A stretch of 64,000 nt of DNA, from assembly GCF_003853645.1 (NCBI RefSeq), contig NZ_QTPO01000024.1, positions 1 to 64,000 of the forward strand. Reading direction: 5' to 3'. A program made the translations under genes and the position numbers. Origin of the DNA: Burkholderia sp. Bp9143 (GTDB taxonomy: Bacteria > Pseudomonadota > Gammaproteobacteria > Burkholderiales > Burkholderiaceae). The notes under the pieces are model-generated. The model saw only the letters and a list, made by a program, of their open reading frames with translations. It did no database searches and had not been told where the DNA came from. Positions 8,553 through 16,832 of the stretch are shown piece after piece (the stretch's first letter is position 1; the number at the start of each line of letters is the position of its first letter).

Positions 8553-9353
8553 TCACCCCGCCGCATCCTCCCCCAGCGCCTGAATGAATCGCGAAAACAG
8601 CTCCGGCTGCGACGAGATCCCGAGCTTCGCGTAAAGATGCCGCCGATGCACCTTCACCGTCTCCGGTGAGATCGCCAACCGCTCCGCGATCGCCTTCGAC
8701 GAATTGCCGCGCAGCACCATTCTCGCGATCGACATCTCGCGATCGGTCAGCACGCCCGCGCCGAAGCGCGCGAGCGCCTGCTCGACGCGGGCGCCGAGAT
8801 CGTCGTCGGGCGTCGCGCGCGCGGCGTCGCCCACCAGCCGCCAGTGCTGCCGGATCGTCGCGAGCACCCACGGCATCGCGGCCGTCAGCTTGCCGAGCGG
8901 CTCGACGTCGAAGCGCGCGGCCGCGCCGAGCGACAACGACAGTAGCAGGTCGGGATTCGGCCGCAGCAGGATCTGGATTTCGTCGTCGCCGACCGCGTCG
9001 CGGAAGTAGCTCAGGAAATACTCGCTCTGCCGGAACAGGTCGGGCGCGACTTCCTCGAGCCGGTAGCAGCCGTCCGCGAGCCCGTCGTGCGCGGCCTGCA
9101 GGAACGGATCCAGCAGATATAACCCATTGAGGTAAAGCGGCACCGGCGACGCGCTGTCGGTGCCGCCCGTGTCGTATTCGTCGAGCACGAGCGGCACGCC
9201 GTCACGGCCGATCGCGGTTGCGAGCGCGTTGTCGAACGGCACCATTTCGTTGAGCAGCAGCACGAGGAAACGCCAGAAGCGCGGCTGGCCGAGATGATCG
9301 ATTGCGCGGCCGAGCGCCTGGTGCATCGCGATTTCGGAGAAGAGTCGATCCAT
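8553..9353 (-). CDS. LuxR-family (HTH) transcriptional regulator
   Basis: 266 residues. The C-terminus has a complete LuxR/GerE helix-turn-helix: LTDREMSIARMVLRGNSSKAI, then ERLAISPETVKVHRRHLYAK, then LGISSQPELFSRF. The N-terminal 190 residues show no receiver aspartate and no recognisable autoinducer signature, so this is a stand-alone sensor-regulator of unknown ligand. It is divergent from the APC permease/P1 peptidase operon and likely regulates it, but a mobile element now fills most of the shared promoter region. The ATG at 9353 was preferred over the upstream 9452 one, which would run across the promoter region; its ribosome site is weak. Confidence 0.85.
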   Translation of the reverse strand: MDRLFSEIAMHQALGRAIDHLGQPRFWRFLVLLLNEMVPFDNALATAIGRDGVPLVLDEYDTGGTDSASPVPLYLNGLYLLDPFLQAAHDGLADGCYRLEEVAPDLFRQSEYFLSYFRDAVGDDEIQILLRPNPDLLLSLSLGAAARFDVEPLGKLTAAMPWVLATIRQHWRLVGDAARATPDDDLGARVEQALARFGAGVLTDREMSIARMVLRGNSSKAIAERLAISPETVKVHRRHLYAKLGISSQPELFSRFIQALGEDAAG

Positions 9354-9465
9354 ACCACCACCGGAGGGCGTAACACGAAGGGGGAATAGCGGTCCTGAAT
9401 TTGGCTTCCTAGACTGCCACGCAATGAATCGGGCCCGAGTATGGGTGTTCAAAAAAAGGCAGCAA

Positions 9466-9750
9466 AGGGTCTGTCTACATATGGAACACGCATGCGAATG
9501 ACCGAAATCGCTCGTAGGGCAAGAAGTGAGGAGCGCCGTTTGGCCGAGCCAAACAAGCGACGAACGACGCCGCCATATGGGCGATTTCGGGCATTCCCGT
9601 GGAATGGTTTTTTAGTTTGGGGTTGCCACGAGAACGGCCGCTCGCCGCGTTGCGCTCCTTGCGAATACGTCAGTATTCGCGGCGTCGCGCGCCTCGCGAG
9701 CGGCCGTTCTCGTGGCAACGCATGCGTGTTCCATATGTAGACAGACCCTA
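9466..9750. mobile_element. 285-bp MITE-like element with 30-31-bp terminal inverted repeats and nested hairpins
   Basis: The segment 9467-9496 (starting GGGTCTGTCTACATATGG) is repeated perfectly in inverse at 9719-9748; one more base pair (9466/9749) also matches. AGCAA at 9461-9465 recurs at 9751-9755, a possible 5-bp target duplication. Inside are two more long-range stems: a left one (10 bp, 9502-9511 with 9581-9590) enclosing a 7-bp hairpin (9538-9544/9548-9554), and a right one (23 bp perfect, 9622-9644 with 9697-9719) enclosing an 8-bp hairpin (9661-9668/9673-9680). It encodes no transposase, so it would need one acting in trans. The parental family is not identified. Confidence 0.85.
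9592..9613 (+). terminator. possible intrinsic terminator inside the MITE-like element
   Basis: CATTCC (9592-9597) and GGAATG (9601-9606) form a 6-bp stem with a CGT loop, followed by G and six T. It would stop plus-strand transcripts entering from the left before they reach the permease gene. The stem is short, so strength is uncertain. Confidence 0.5.
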
Positions 9751-9767
9751 AGCAACAGGAGAACGAA

Positions 9768-11174
9768 ATGGCGATGATGTCGGAATCGACGGGCACGCTG
9801 CAAGCGACGCCTGCCACGGAAGACACGCCGCGCGCGTTGTCGCAGACGCTCAGCGTGCGCGACGCGGTGATGATCACCGTGTCGGGCGTGACGCCCGCAA
9901 GCTCGATCTTCGTGATCGCGCCGTTCGCGATCCAGCAGGCCGGCAGCGGCGCGGTGCTGTCGTTCCTGCTCGGCGGCGTGCTCGCGCTTGCATTCGCACT
10001 CTGCTACGCGGAACTCAGCGCCGCGCACCGCAGCGCGGGCGGCGAATACGTGATGGCCAAGCGTGTGTTCGGCACGCTGCCGGGTTACCTGACCTTCATC
10101 ACGGTGCTGTCCGTCAGCGTGTTCATTCCGGCGGTGCTCGCGAGCGGTGCCGCACCATACCTGAACAACGCACTCGGCACGCACTTCAGCAACCAGTCGG
10201 TCGCGCTCACGATCGTGCTGCTCAGCTATGTGCTCGGGATGCTGAACATCAAGACGAATGCGTGGATCACCGGCGCGTTTCTCGTCGTCGAGATCGGCGT
10301 GCTGATGCTGATCGCGGGGCTCGGCTTCGGCTCCCCGCATCGCGGCACCGACGTGCTGGTCGCGCCGGTCGTCGCGAGCGGCAATGCGCTGGTACCGGCC
10401 ACGCTCGCGGCGATCGTGCCCGCGATCGGCACGGCGATCTTCTGCTACAACGGCTTCGGCTCCGCCGCGTATCTCGCGGAAGACCTGCGCGGCGGCAACC
10501 GCAACGTCGCGAAGGCGGTGATCTATTCGCTGCTGGTGATCCTCGTCGTCGAACTGATTCCGCTGACCGCGATCGTGCTCGGCGCGCCGTCGCTGACGGA
10601 GCTGACGAAGAGCGCGGACCCGATCGGCTATGTCGTGCGCTCGCTGAGCAACCCGGCGGTGTCGCGCGTGGTCAGCGGCGGAATCTTCCTGTCGGTGTTC
10701 AACGCGATCATCGCGATCGTGATCACGATGGGGCGCCTGCTGTACAGCAGCGGCCGGCATGCGCTCTGGTCGCGCACCTGCAACCGCGCGTTCTCGACGA
10801 TCCATCCGCGCTTCGAGTCGCCGTGGCTCGCGACGCTCGCACTGGCGGTGCCGTCGTCTGGGCTCGTGTTCGTGTCGAGCCTCGACGAACTGACCGCGTT
10901 CACGGTCGACCTGCTGCTGCTGATCTACCTGGTCGTCGGGCTGGCCGCGCTGGCGAGCCGGCTCGTGCGCCGCGACGTCGAGCATCATTACCGGATGCCG
11001 CTGTGGCCCGTGACGCCGCTGGTCGCGGTCGCGGGCGCCGCGTACACGCTCTACACGACGCTGGCGACGGCGACGAAGCCGACCGACCTGATCATCATCG
11101 GCGGGCTGCTGGTGGCCGCGCTCGTGATGTACGCGACCTGGGCGCGCCACAGCGATGCGTTCCGCTCGCTCTGA
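9768..11174 (+). CDS. APC-family amino acid/peptide-product permease
   Basis: 468 residues with about twelve hydrophobic segments. The N-terminal LSVRDAVMITVSGVTPASSIFVIAPF is the APC-superfamily first helix with the substrate-binding unwound region, followed by LCYAELSAAHRSAGGEYVMAKRVFG, the family consensus around TM2-TM3. It sits 45 bp upstream of a P1-family peptidase gene, so it likely imports the peptidase substrate or moves its amino acid product. Only 17 bases, including the AGGAG ribosome site, separate the MITE-like element from the ATG, so the native promoter and leader appear displaced. Two further in-frame ATGs (9774, 9777) follow the start used. Confidence 0.9.
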   Translation: MAMMSESTGTLQATPATEDTPRALSQTLSVRDAVMITVSGVTPASSIFVIAPFAIQQAGSGAVLSFLLGGVLALAFALCYAELSAAHRSAGGEYVMAKRVFGTLPGYLTFITVLSVSVFIPAVLASGAAPYLNNALGTHFSNQSVALTIVLLSYVLGMLNIKTNAWITGAFLVVEIGVLMLIAGLGFGSPHRGTDVLVAPVVASGNALVPATLAAIVPAIGTAIFCYNGFGSAAYLAEDLRGGNRNVAKAVIYSLLVILVVELIPLTAIVLGAPSLTELTKSADPIGYVVRSLSNPAVSRVVSGGIFLSVFNAIIAIVITMGRLLYSSGRHALWSRTCNRAFSTIHPRFESPWLATLALAVPSSGLVFVSSLDELTAFTVDLLLLIYLVVGLAALASRLVRRDVEHHYRMPLWPVTPLVAVAGAAYTLYTTLATATKPTDLIIIGGLLVAALVMYATWARHSDAFRSL

Positions 11175-11219
11175 ACATACCGACACACCGAACCATTGAA
11201 AGACTGGAGGAATTGCATC

Positions 11220-12329
11220 ATGCGCACGAGGGATCTCGGCATCCGCATCGGACTCGGCACGCCGGGCCGCTTCAACGCGATCACGGACGTACCGGGCGTG
11301 CGGGTCGGACACTGCACGCTGAGCGTCGAGAACGGCGACGCATCGATCCGCACCGGCGTCACGGTCATCGAGCCGCGCGCGGGCGCCGCGCACGATTCGC
11401 CGTGCTTCGCGGGCGTTCACGTGCTGAACGGCAACGGCGACGCGACCGGGCTCGAATGGATCCGCGAAGCCGGCCTGCTGACGACGCCGATCGCCTATAC
11501 GAACACGCACAGCGTCGGCGCGGTGCGCGATGCGCTGGTCGCGAACGAACGCGAAGCGGCGGCCGGCCGCATGTACTGGTGCATGCCGGTCGTGATGGAA
11601 ACCTACGACGGTCTGCTCAACGACATCTGGGGGCAGCACGTGAGCGCCGCGCACGTGCAGCGCGCGCTGGCCGTCGCGGAGTCGGGGCCGGTCGCCGAAG
11701 GCGGCGTGGGCGGCGGCACGGGGATGATCTGCCACGAGTTCAAGGGCGGCATCGGCACCGCGTCGCGGGTGGTCGCGGCCGATGCGGGCGGCTGGACCGT
11801 CGGCGCGCTCGTGCAGGCGAACTACGGCGTGCGCGAAATGCTGCGCGTGGCTGGCTACCCGGTCGGCGACGTGCTGCGGCACGTGCATTCGCCGTTTCGC
11901 GCGCCCGATGCGCAAGGCGAGGCCGGGATGGGCTCGATCGTCGTCACGATCGCGACCGACGCGCCGCTGCTGCCGCATCAGTGCACGCGCCTCGCGCAGC
12001 GTGCGAGCGTCGGGCTGGCCCGTGTCGGCGGTGGCACCGAGGATTCGAGCGGCGACATCTTCCTTGCGTTCGCGACGGGCAACGACGGGCTGCCGGCCGC
12101 GAACTACGGCACCAAGGGCGCGCCGACGACGGCCGTGAAGATGGTGAACAACGACCATATCTCCGCGCTGTTCGTCGCGGCGTCGGAAGCGGTGGAGGAA
12201 GCGATCGTGAATGCGCTGGTCGCGGGGAGCGACGTCGAGTCGCGCGGCGCGCGGGTCGAAGGGCTGGGGCAGGCGCGCTTGCTGGATGCGTTACGCGAAG
12301 TGGGGTGGCGGCCGGGGCGCGGCGCCTGA
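11220..12329 (+). CDS. P1-family peptidase (DmpA/BapA-like aminopeptidase)
   Basis: 369 residues. P1 peptidases are N-terminal nucleophile hydrolases that cleave themselves into alpha and beta chains and release N-terminal D-, L- or beta-amino acids. The opening NAITDVPGVRVGHCTL, the VGGGTGMICHEFKGGIGTASR region and the autoprocessing motif VGGGTEDSSGDIFLAF are all present; Ser276/Ser277 are the candidate nucleophile positions at the start of the beta chain. The ATG at 11220 follows CTGGAGG by 9 bases; a TTG at 11196 is less likely. The upstream permease and divergent LuxR regulator form a coherent uptake-and-cleavage unit. Substrate class (beta-peptides or D-amino acid amides) cannot be told from sequence. 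Confidence 0.92.
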   Translation: MRTRDLGIRIGLGTPGRFNAITDVPGVRVGHCTLSVENGDASIRTGVTVIEPRAGAAHDSPCFAGVHVLNGNGDATGLEWIREAGLLTTPIAYTNTHSVGAVRDALVANEREAAAGRMYWCMPVVMETYDGLLNDIWGQHVSAAHVQRALAVAESGPVAEGGVGGGTGMICHEFKGGIGTASRVVAADAGGWTVGALVQANYGVREMLRVAGYPVGDVLRHVHSPFRAPDAQGEAGMGSIVVTIATDAPLLPHQCTRLAQRASVGLARVGGGTEDSSGDIFLAFATGNDGLPAANYGTKGAPTTAVKMVNNDHISALFVAASEAVEEAIVNALVAGSDVESRGARVEGLGQARLLDALREVGWRPGRGA

Positions 12330-12467
12330 AACGGCATGCGCCGCTTCAATCGAAGCGGCGTGGCGGGCAGGGTCGGTGCGGCGATCGGCCGGCGCGTCGT
12401 GCGCGGGCGCATGCGATGCGTGCGATGCGCGCGCGGCGGGCCCGGCCGTGACGACGCGGCGTCATGC

Positions 12468-12680
12468 TCAGCTGCCGAAGTAGACGTTGCAGAAGCTGAC
12501 GGGGCCGACGCATGCGTTCGGGTCTTCCTGCTTCGATTGCGCACGATCGACGCGGCCTGCGGCCTGGACGGTTTCGGCGCGGTTCGCCGGTTGCTGCGCG
12601 AGGTCGGCCGGCGCGGGCTGGGCATGCGCGACAGCGGCGGTGAGCGACAGGGCAACGAGGGCGAGGTGCAGCGGCTTCAT
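12468..12680 (-). CDS. small secreted protein of unknown function
   Basis: 70 residues with a textbook signal peptide (MKPLHLALVALSLTAAVAHA, cleavage after AHA), leaving a mature peptide of about 50 residues rich in Gln/Ala with two cysteines near the end (NACVGPVSFCNVYFGS), which may form a disulphide. The ribosome site AGGAGA lies 8 bases before the ATG. The 150 bp upstream is AT-richer than its surroundings, as expected for a promoter. No family recognised; periplasmic location predicted. Confidence 0.75.
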   Translation of the reverse strand: MKPLHLALVALSLTAAVAHAQPAPADLAQQPANRAETVQAAGRVDRAQSKQEDPNACVGPVSFCNVYFGS

Positions 12681-12837
12681 TTGAGTTTCTCCTGGGTCAG
12701 TGCCAGTCTCGCTGGCAGTGAGGAAACTATAGGCTCGCACTGCTTGAAGATTAATCACCGCGGGTGCAGAGCTTATTTCCAATCGGAACAAGGGTGACGT
12801 TGCGCGCGCATCGATCGCCGCCGACCGCCATCGACCG

Positions 12838-15021
12838 TCAATGACGGTGGCGGTTGAACGGCGCGTCCTTGTCCAGCAGCGCGCTGCGGATGAAGTGCAG
12901 GCAGCCGACGATGCGCTGCATGCGGTGGCGCGCCTCGGGCACCGCGTACCACGCATGCAGCGCGTGCTGCGCGGCACGGATCGCCAGGTTCACCGATTTC
13001 AGCGTGCGCGCGTGGTGAACAGGCGTCGGGTCGTCGAAGAAGCGCGGCAGCTCGTGCAGCACCGCATCGATCGACGCGGTCCAGCGCAGGGTCTGCGGCG
13101 GTTTCGATTCGCAGAACCCGTGCAGCTCGTCGCGCAGGTCGATCACCGCATGGCCGACTTCGAGCGTCGACAGCATCCAGCGCAGCGCGTCGCGATGCTG
13201 CCGCGTGCGCTTGACGAGCAGCGTGCGCAACTGCGCCATCAGGTCGTGCGTGCTCGACTGGAAGCGCGCCGCGAGGCCGTCGCGCGCGCCTTCGCACGCG
13301 AGCGTGACCTGGCGGCGCAGATCGTGCGCGATGCGCGACGTGAGCCACGGCATGTGGGTCGGAAACACCACGGCGAACACGATCGAGCACGCCAGCATCG
13401 CGACGACGACGGCGAAACCGTTGTTGATCAGCACCTCGGGCGTATATGAAATCGCGTTGTCGGGGCCCGCGAGCAGGCAGAAGAACACCGCGAAGCCGAT
13501 CCCGTAGCCGGACAGGCCCGGACGCATCGCGAGAAACGCGCCGAGGCCGAGCACCGGCGCGAGCGCCGCGCACAGCAGCGGAAAGCCGTCGATGTTCGGA
13601 TAGACGTAGCAGAGGAACACGTAGCCGACGGCCGTCGCGAACGCCGCGCCGACGCCCATCTGCGCGACGAACTTCGGCGCGCGCGGGGACGTCGAGCTCA
13701 GCGCGCACGCGATCGCGGTGGCGATCACGGCGAGCGAGCCGCTCGGCCATTCGGACGCGAGCCAGAACGCGCTCATCGCACCGACGGCGACGAGCGTGCG
13801 CAGGAACGCGAAGCCGACGAAGAACGAATTGGTCTTCACCGCGTAGTGCGTGACCGAGCGTTCGAACGCGTGATCGTCGCGGTCGAGCGACGCGTTGGTG
13901 TCGGCGTAGCCGAGATATTCGCCGATGAAGCGATACATCAGCTCGATCGCGGTATCGAAGTCGAGCAGGCCGCCGGCCGCGTGATCCTCGATCTCGCGGC
14001 GCGATGCGCGCGCGGCCTTCGGCAATGCGCCGTGGAAGCGGCGCAGTTCGAGCAGCGCGCCGGTGGTCGACGCGATGCCGCGCTGCCGCTCGTCGCGCAA
14101 CGCGGTAATCCGCTGCGCGAGCGCATCGATGTGCGGCGCGAGCGCGTCGAGCACGGCGTCCGACCGGTTCGCGCGCAAGCGTTTGACGAGCTGGTGCAGC
14201 GCATGCAGGCGGGTGCACGCATTCATGAACTCGCTGTTGAGCCGCGCGAGCCGGCGGCTGCGTGCACGAATGTGCGGATCCTCGAACGAAGCGAATGCGC
14301 GGTTGGCCTCGAAGCCGACGATCTCGTCAACGAAATCGGCGAAGCGCCGTTCGAAGTCGCCGCGTGCGAGATCGCCCGACAGCGCGCCGGCCGCGAATGC
14401 CGCGAACTTCACATGACGGGCGGTCAGCGAGCGCATCAGCGCTTTCGCGGAACTGAGCGGCAGGATCAGCGCGCTGACCGCGCCGGAGCATGCGATGCCG
14501 AGCGCGACTTCCGCGGCGCGCGTGAGCGCGGACTGGAACAGCGTCTGCGGCGTCATCACCGCGGGCAGGCCGATCAGCGCGGCGGTATAGCCGGCGAGCA
14601 CGAACCCGTACCAGCGGAAGTGGCGGTTGCGCACCGCGAGCGCGATGCAGCCGCCGATCCACAGCGTGATGCCGGCCATGTACAGCTCCGGCTGCTGCGC
14701 GAACAGCCCACCGAGCGCGAGCGCGCCGACGAGGCCGGCCGCCGTGCCGAGCACGCGGTAGAAGCTCTTCGCGAACACCATCCCCGACAGCGGCTGCATC
14801 AGCACGAACACGGTCGTCATCGCCGTGCGCGGCTGCGACATCTCGAGCCGCATCGCGATGCCCATCGCGAGCAGCGCGGCGAGCACGGTTTTGGCGAGAT
14901 GCAGCCAGATCAGCCCGTCGCTCGCGGCCCAGTCGCGCGCGGCGCCGCCGAGCGGATCGAGCCAGGTCCTCCATCGTCCGGGTTCGATGGAAGGTCGCTC
15001 GATCGCAGGTTGTGGCTTCAT
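12838..15021 (-). CDS. FUSC-family inner-membrane protein, AaeB-like aromatic acid exporter
   Basis: 727 residues with the internally duplicated FUSC architecture: two blocks of about five to six hydrophobic segments (roughly residues 40-190 and 390-560), each followed by a long helical cytoplasmic region. Segments such as MTTVFVLMQPLSGMVFAKSFYRVLGTA match the AaeB/YccS/fusaric acid resistance family, which exports hydroxylated aromatic carboxylic acids. The start at 15021 is chosen over an upstream one because the membrane block then begins at the usual distance. A LysR regulator lies divergently 204 bp away, the same arrangement as aaeR-aaeAB, though the aaeA membrane-fusion gene is absent here. 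Confidence 0.87.
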   Translation of the reverse strand: MKPQPAIERPSIEPGRWRTWLDPLGGAARDWAASDGLIWLHLAKTVLAALLAMGIAMRLEMSQPRTAMTTVFVLMQPLSGMVFAKSFYRVLGTAAGLVGALALGGLFAQQPELYMAGITLWIGGCIALAVRNRHFRWYGFVLAGYTAALIGLPAVMTPQTLFQSALTRAAEVALGIACSGAVSALILPLSSAKALMRSLTARHVKFAAFAAGALSGDLARGDFERRFADFVDEIVGFEANRAFASFEDPHIRARSRRLARLNSEFMNACTRLHALHQLVKRLRANRSDAVLDALAPHIDALAQRITALRDERQRGIASTTGALLELRRFHGALPKAARASRREIEDHAAGGLLDFDTAIELMYRFIGEYLGYADTNASLDRDDHAFERSVTHYAVKTNSFFVGFAFLRTLVAVGAMSAFWLASEWPSGSLAVIATAIACALSSTSPRAPKFVAQMGVGAAFATAVGYVFLCYVYPNIDGFPLLCAALAPVLGLGAFLAMRPGLSGYGIGFAVFFCLLAGPDNAISYTPEVLINNGFAVVVAMLACSIVFAVVFPTHMPWLTSRIAHDLRRQVTLACEGARDGLAARFQSSTHDLMAQLRTLLVKRTRQHRDALRWMLSTLEVGHAVIDLRDELHGFCESKPPQTLRWTASIDAVLHELPRFFDDPTPVHHARTLKSVNLAIRAAQHALHAWYAVPEARHRMQRIVGCLHFIRSALLDKDAPFNRHRH

Positions 15022-15225
15022 GAAGAAAAAGGGGGGGCCGGTGCGGGGCCGGGCAAGGGCCGCGGCGCGTCCGGACGGGTCCGTTCGACTGATGAGGCGC
15101 CGATTGTAGGAGTGCGGCGCTCGGGCATTAACGCAGCTACGGGGAAACGATAGTTGCAGGCCGCGTAACAATCTGTCGCGTCCGCTGGAGGAAAATAGCG
15201 GCTCCGCTACAGGTGACTCACAGGA

Positions 15226-16173
15226 ATGGATACCCTACAAAACATGCGGGTGTTTACGCGCGTCGTCGAGACGGGCAGTTTCACCGCGGCCGCGCAATCG
15301 CTGAATTCGACGACGGGCGCGATGTCGCGCGCGGTGTCGGAGCTCGAGGCGCGCCTGCGCACCCGTCTGATGAATCGCTCGACGCGCCGTCTCGCGCTGA
15401 CGTCGGCCGGCGAAAGCTATCTGCGGCGCTGCCGCCAGATCCTCGCCGACGTCGATCGCGCCGAGGAAGAGGCGAGCTGCGCGCACGAGCGGCCGGCCGG
15501 CGTGCTGCGCATGCACAGCTTCGCGAGCGTCGGCCATCACTACGTGATGCCCGCGCTGACGCGCTATCACACGCAGTATCCGGACGTATCGATCGAGCTG
15601 TCGCTGTCGCAGCGCATGCCCGACCTGTTCGACGGCACGAGCGACATGGCGGTCGTCACCGCGTCGTCGCTGCCCGATTCGGAGCTCGTGTCGCACCTGC
15701 TCGGCTCGACCTTCAGCATCCTGTGCGCGTCGCCCGAGTACGTGAAGCGCCACGGCGCGCCTTCCCGCCCGCAGGATCTCGGCGCGCACGCGTGCCTGAC
15801 GCTCTGCACGCCGGCGTTCCCGACCCACGAATGGGTGCTCGAAGGTGCCGAGGGCGTCGAACAGATCCATGTCGCCGGGCCGGTGCAGACCAATACGGCC
15901 GAGTCGCTCGCGCTCGCGATTCGCGACGGCATCGGGATCGGCATGCTGCCGCTGTATTCGGCGATCGACGCGCTGCAGGACGGCACGCTCGTGCGCGTGC
16001 TGCCCGGGCACATCCTGCAGAAGATGAACGTGTATGCGCTGTATCCGTCGCGCCGCTTCGTCGACGCGAAGGTGCGCACCTGGGTCGAGATGCTGCGTGC
16101 GCAGGTGCCGGGGATGATCGCGCGCGACGTCGAGATGCTGAACGCGATCGACCGCGAACCGCAGGCCGCCTGA
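15226..16173 (+). CDS. LysR-family regulator, AaeR-like context
   Basis: 315 residues. LysR winged helix at residues 1-60 (MDTLQNMRVFTRVVETGSFT, then TTGAMSRAVSELEARL), followed by the two-lobed effector domain with GVLRMHSFASVGHHYVMPAL. It is divergent from the FUSC exporter gene and so is its probable regulator. A short dyad, TAGCG-N4-CGCTA at 15196-15209, sits 17 bp before the start and could be an operator. The ribosome site CAGGA is close to the ATG. Confidence 0.9.
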   Translation: MDTLQNMRVFTRVVETGSFTAAAQSLNSTTGAMSRAVSELEARLRTRLMNRSTRRLALTSAGESYLRRCRQILADVDRAEEEASCAHERPAGVLRMHSFASVGHHYVMPALTRYHTQYPDVSIELSLSQRMPDLFDGTSDMAVVTASSLPDSELVSHLLGSTFSILCASPEYVKRHGAPSRPQDLGAHACLTLCTPAFPTHEWVLEGAEGVEQIHVAGPVQTNTAESLALAIRDGIGIGMLPLYSAIDALQDGTLVRVLPGHILQKMNVYALYPSRRFVDAKVRTWVEMLRAQVPGMIARDVEMLNAIDREPQAA

Positions 16174-16306
16174 GGGCGAATACCGGAAGAGGATGGCCGC
16201 GTGCCGGACGGCACGCTGTCCGGCCGCATCGTCACGGGCCGGTTCGCGCGGGATTCGCCGCGCCCGCAGGACACGTGTCATGCGGGTGCGGCGTTGCTGC
16301 ATGCAT

Positions 16307-16609
16307 TCACAGCGCGGGCTTCACCGCGACGCCCGATTCGGTTGCGCCCGCACCGGCCGGGCCATAGGCGGCTTGCGCGGCCTTGTGCTCGGCGAGCCGT
16401 TTTGCTGCCAGGCGATCCTGCGCGGCCATGATGTCGTCCGGATAGTTGCCGGCGTCGCCGAGCGACGGGTTGTAGCCGACCGATTCGAGGTCGTAGAGCT
16501 CCTGCAGCACCTGCGCGCGCGTGACGGGCGACTTGGCGGACTGAGCGAACGACAGGGCCGGTGCGGCAAGCAGGACGGCAGCGGCGGCGGTAACGACGAG
16601 CGATTTCAC
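16307..16609 (-). CDS. DUF4148 secreted protein
   Basis: 100 residues. GTG start at 16609 behind AGGAG. Signal peptide (KSLVVTAAAAVLLAAPALSFAQ), then the DUF4148 signature: VTRAQVLQELYDLESVGYNPSLGDAGNYPDD followed by an Ala/Lys-rich helix IMAAQDRLAAKRLAEH. These short periplasmic proteins are abundant in Burkholderiales and of unknown function. A second DUF4148 protein lies at 41392-41721 with the same layout (LTRAQVRAELVQLEKAGYNP). Confidence 0.87.
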   Translation of the reverse strand: MKSLVVTAAAAVLLAAPALSFAQSAKSPVTRAQVLQELYDLESVGYNPSLGDAGNYPDDIMAAQDRLAAKRLAEHKAAQAAYGPAGAGATESGVAVKPAL

Positions 16610-16832
16610 GATGTTCTCCTGTAGGCGGGGTGTGAGGCCGGTCCGGCGATCGATGCGCGATCCGAACCGTCGATGCCAGTCTATGCAGCGCACGCGGGCA
16701 CAAAAACCCCGATTCCAGGCAGGCAGCTTTCCAGATGGAACAACATTGCCGCGCGTCGCCCGCATCCTGCGAACCCGTCCATCAAGACAGGTTCACGGCT
16801 GTCGGACGACGTGCAGTCCGGTGGAGCGGAAC

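Noticed and set aside
9441..9740. 99-codon frame through the MITE-like element
   Set aside because: It spans both inverted repeats and has no ribosome site; the inverted-repeat structure explains the sequence.
9612..12158. Long antisense open frame across the permease and peptidase genes
   Set aside because: Composition artefact of high GC; charged low-complexity product and no start signal. Same for 51607-54288 antisense to the chemoreceptor.
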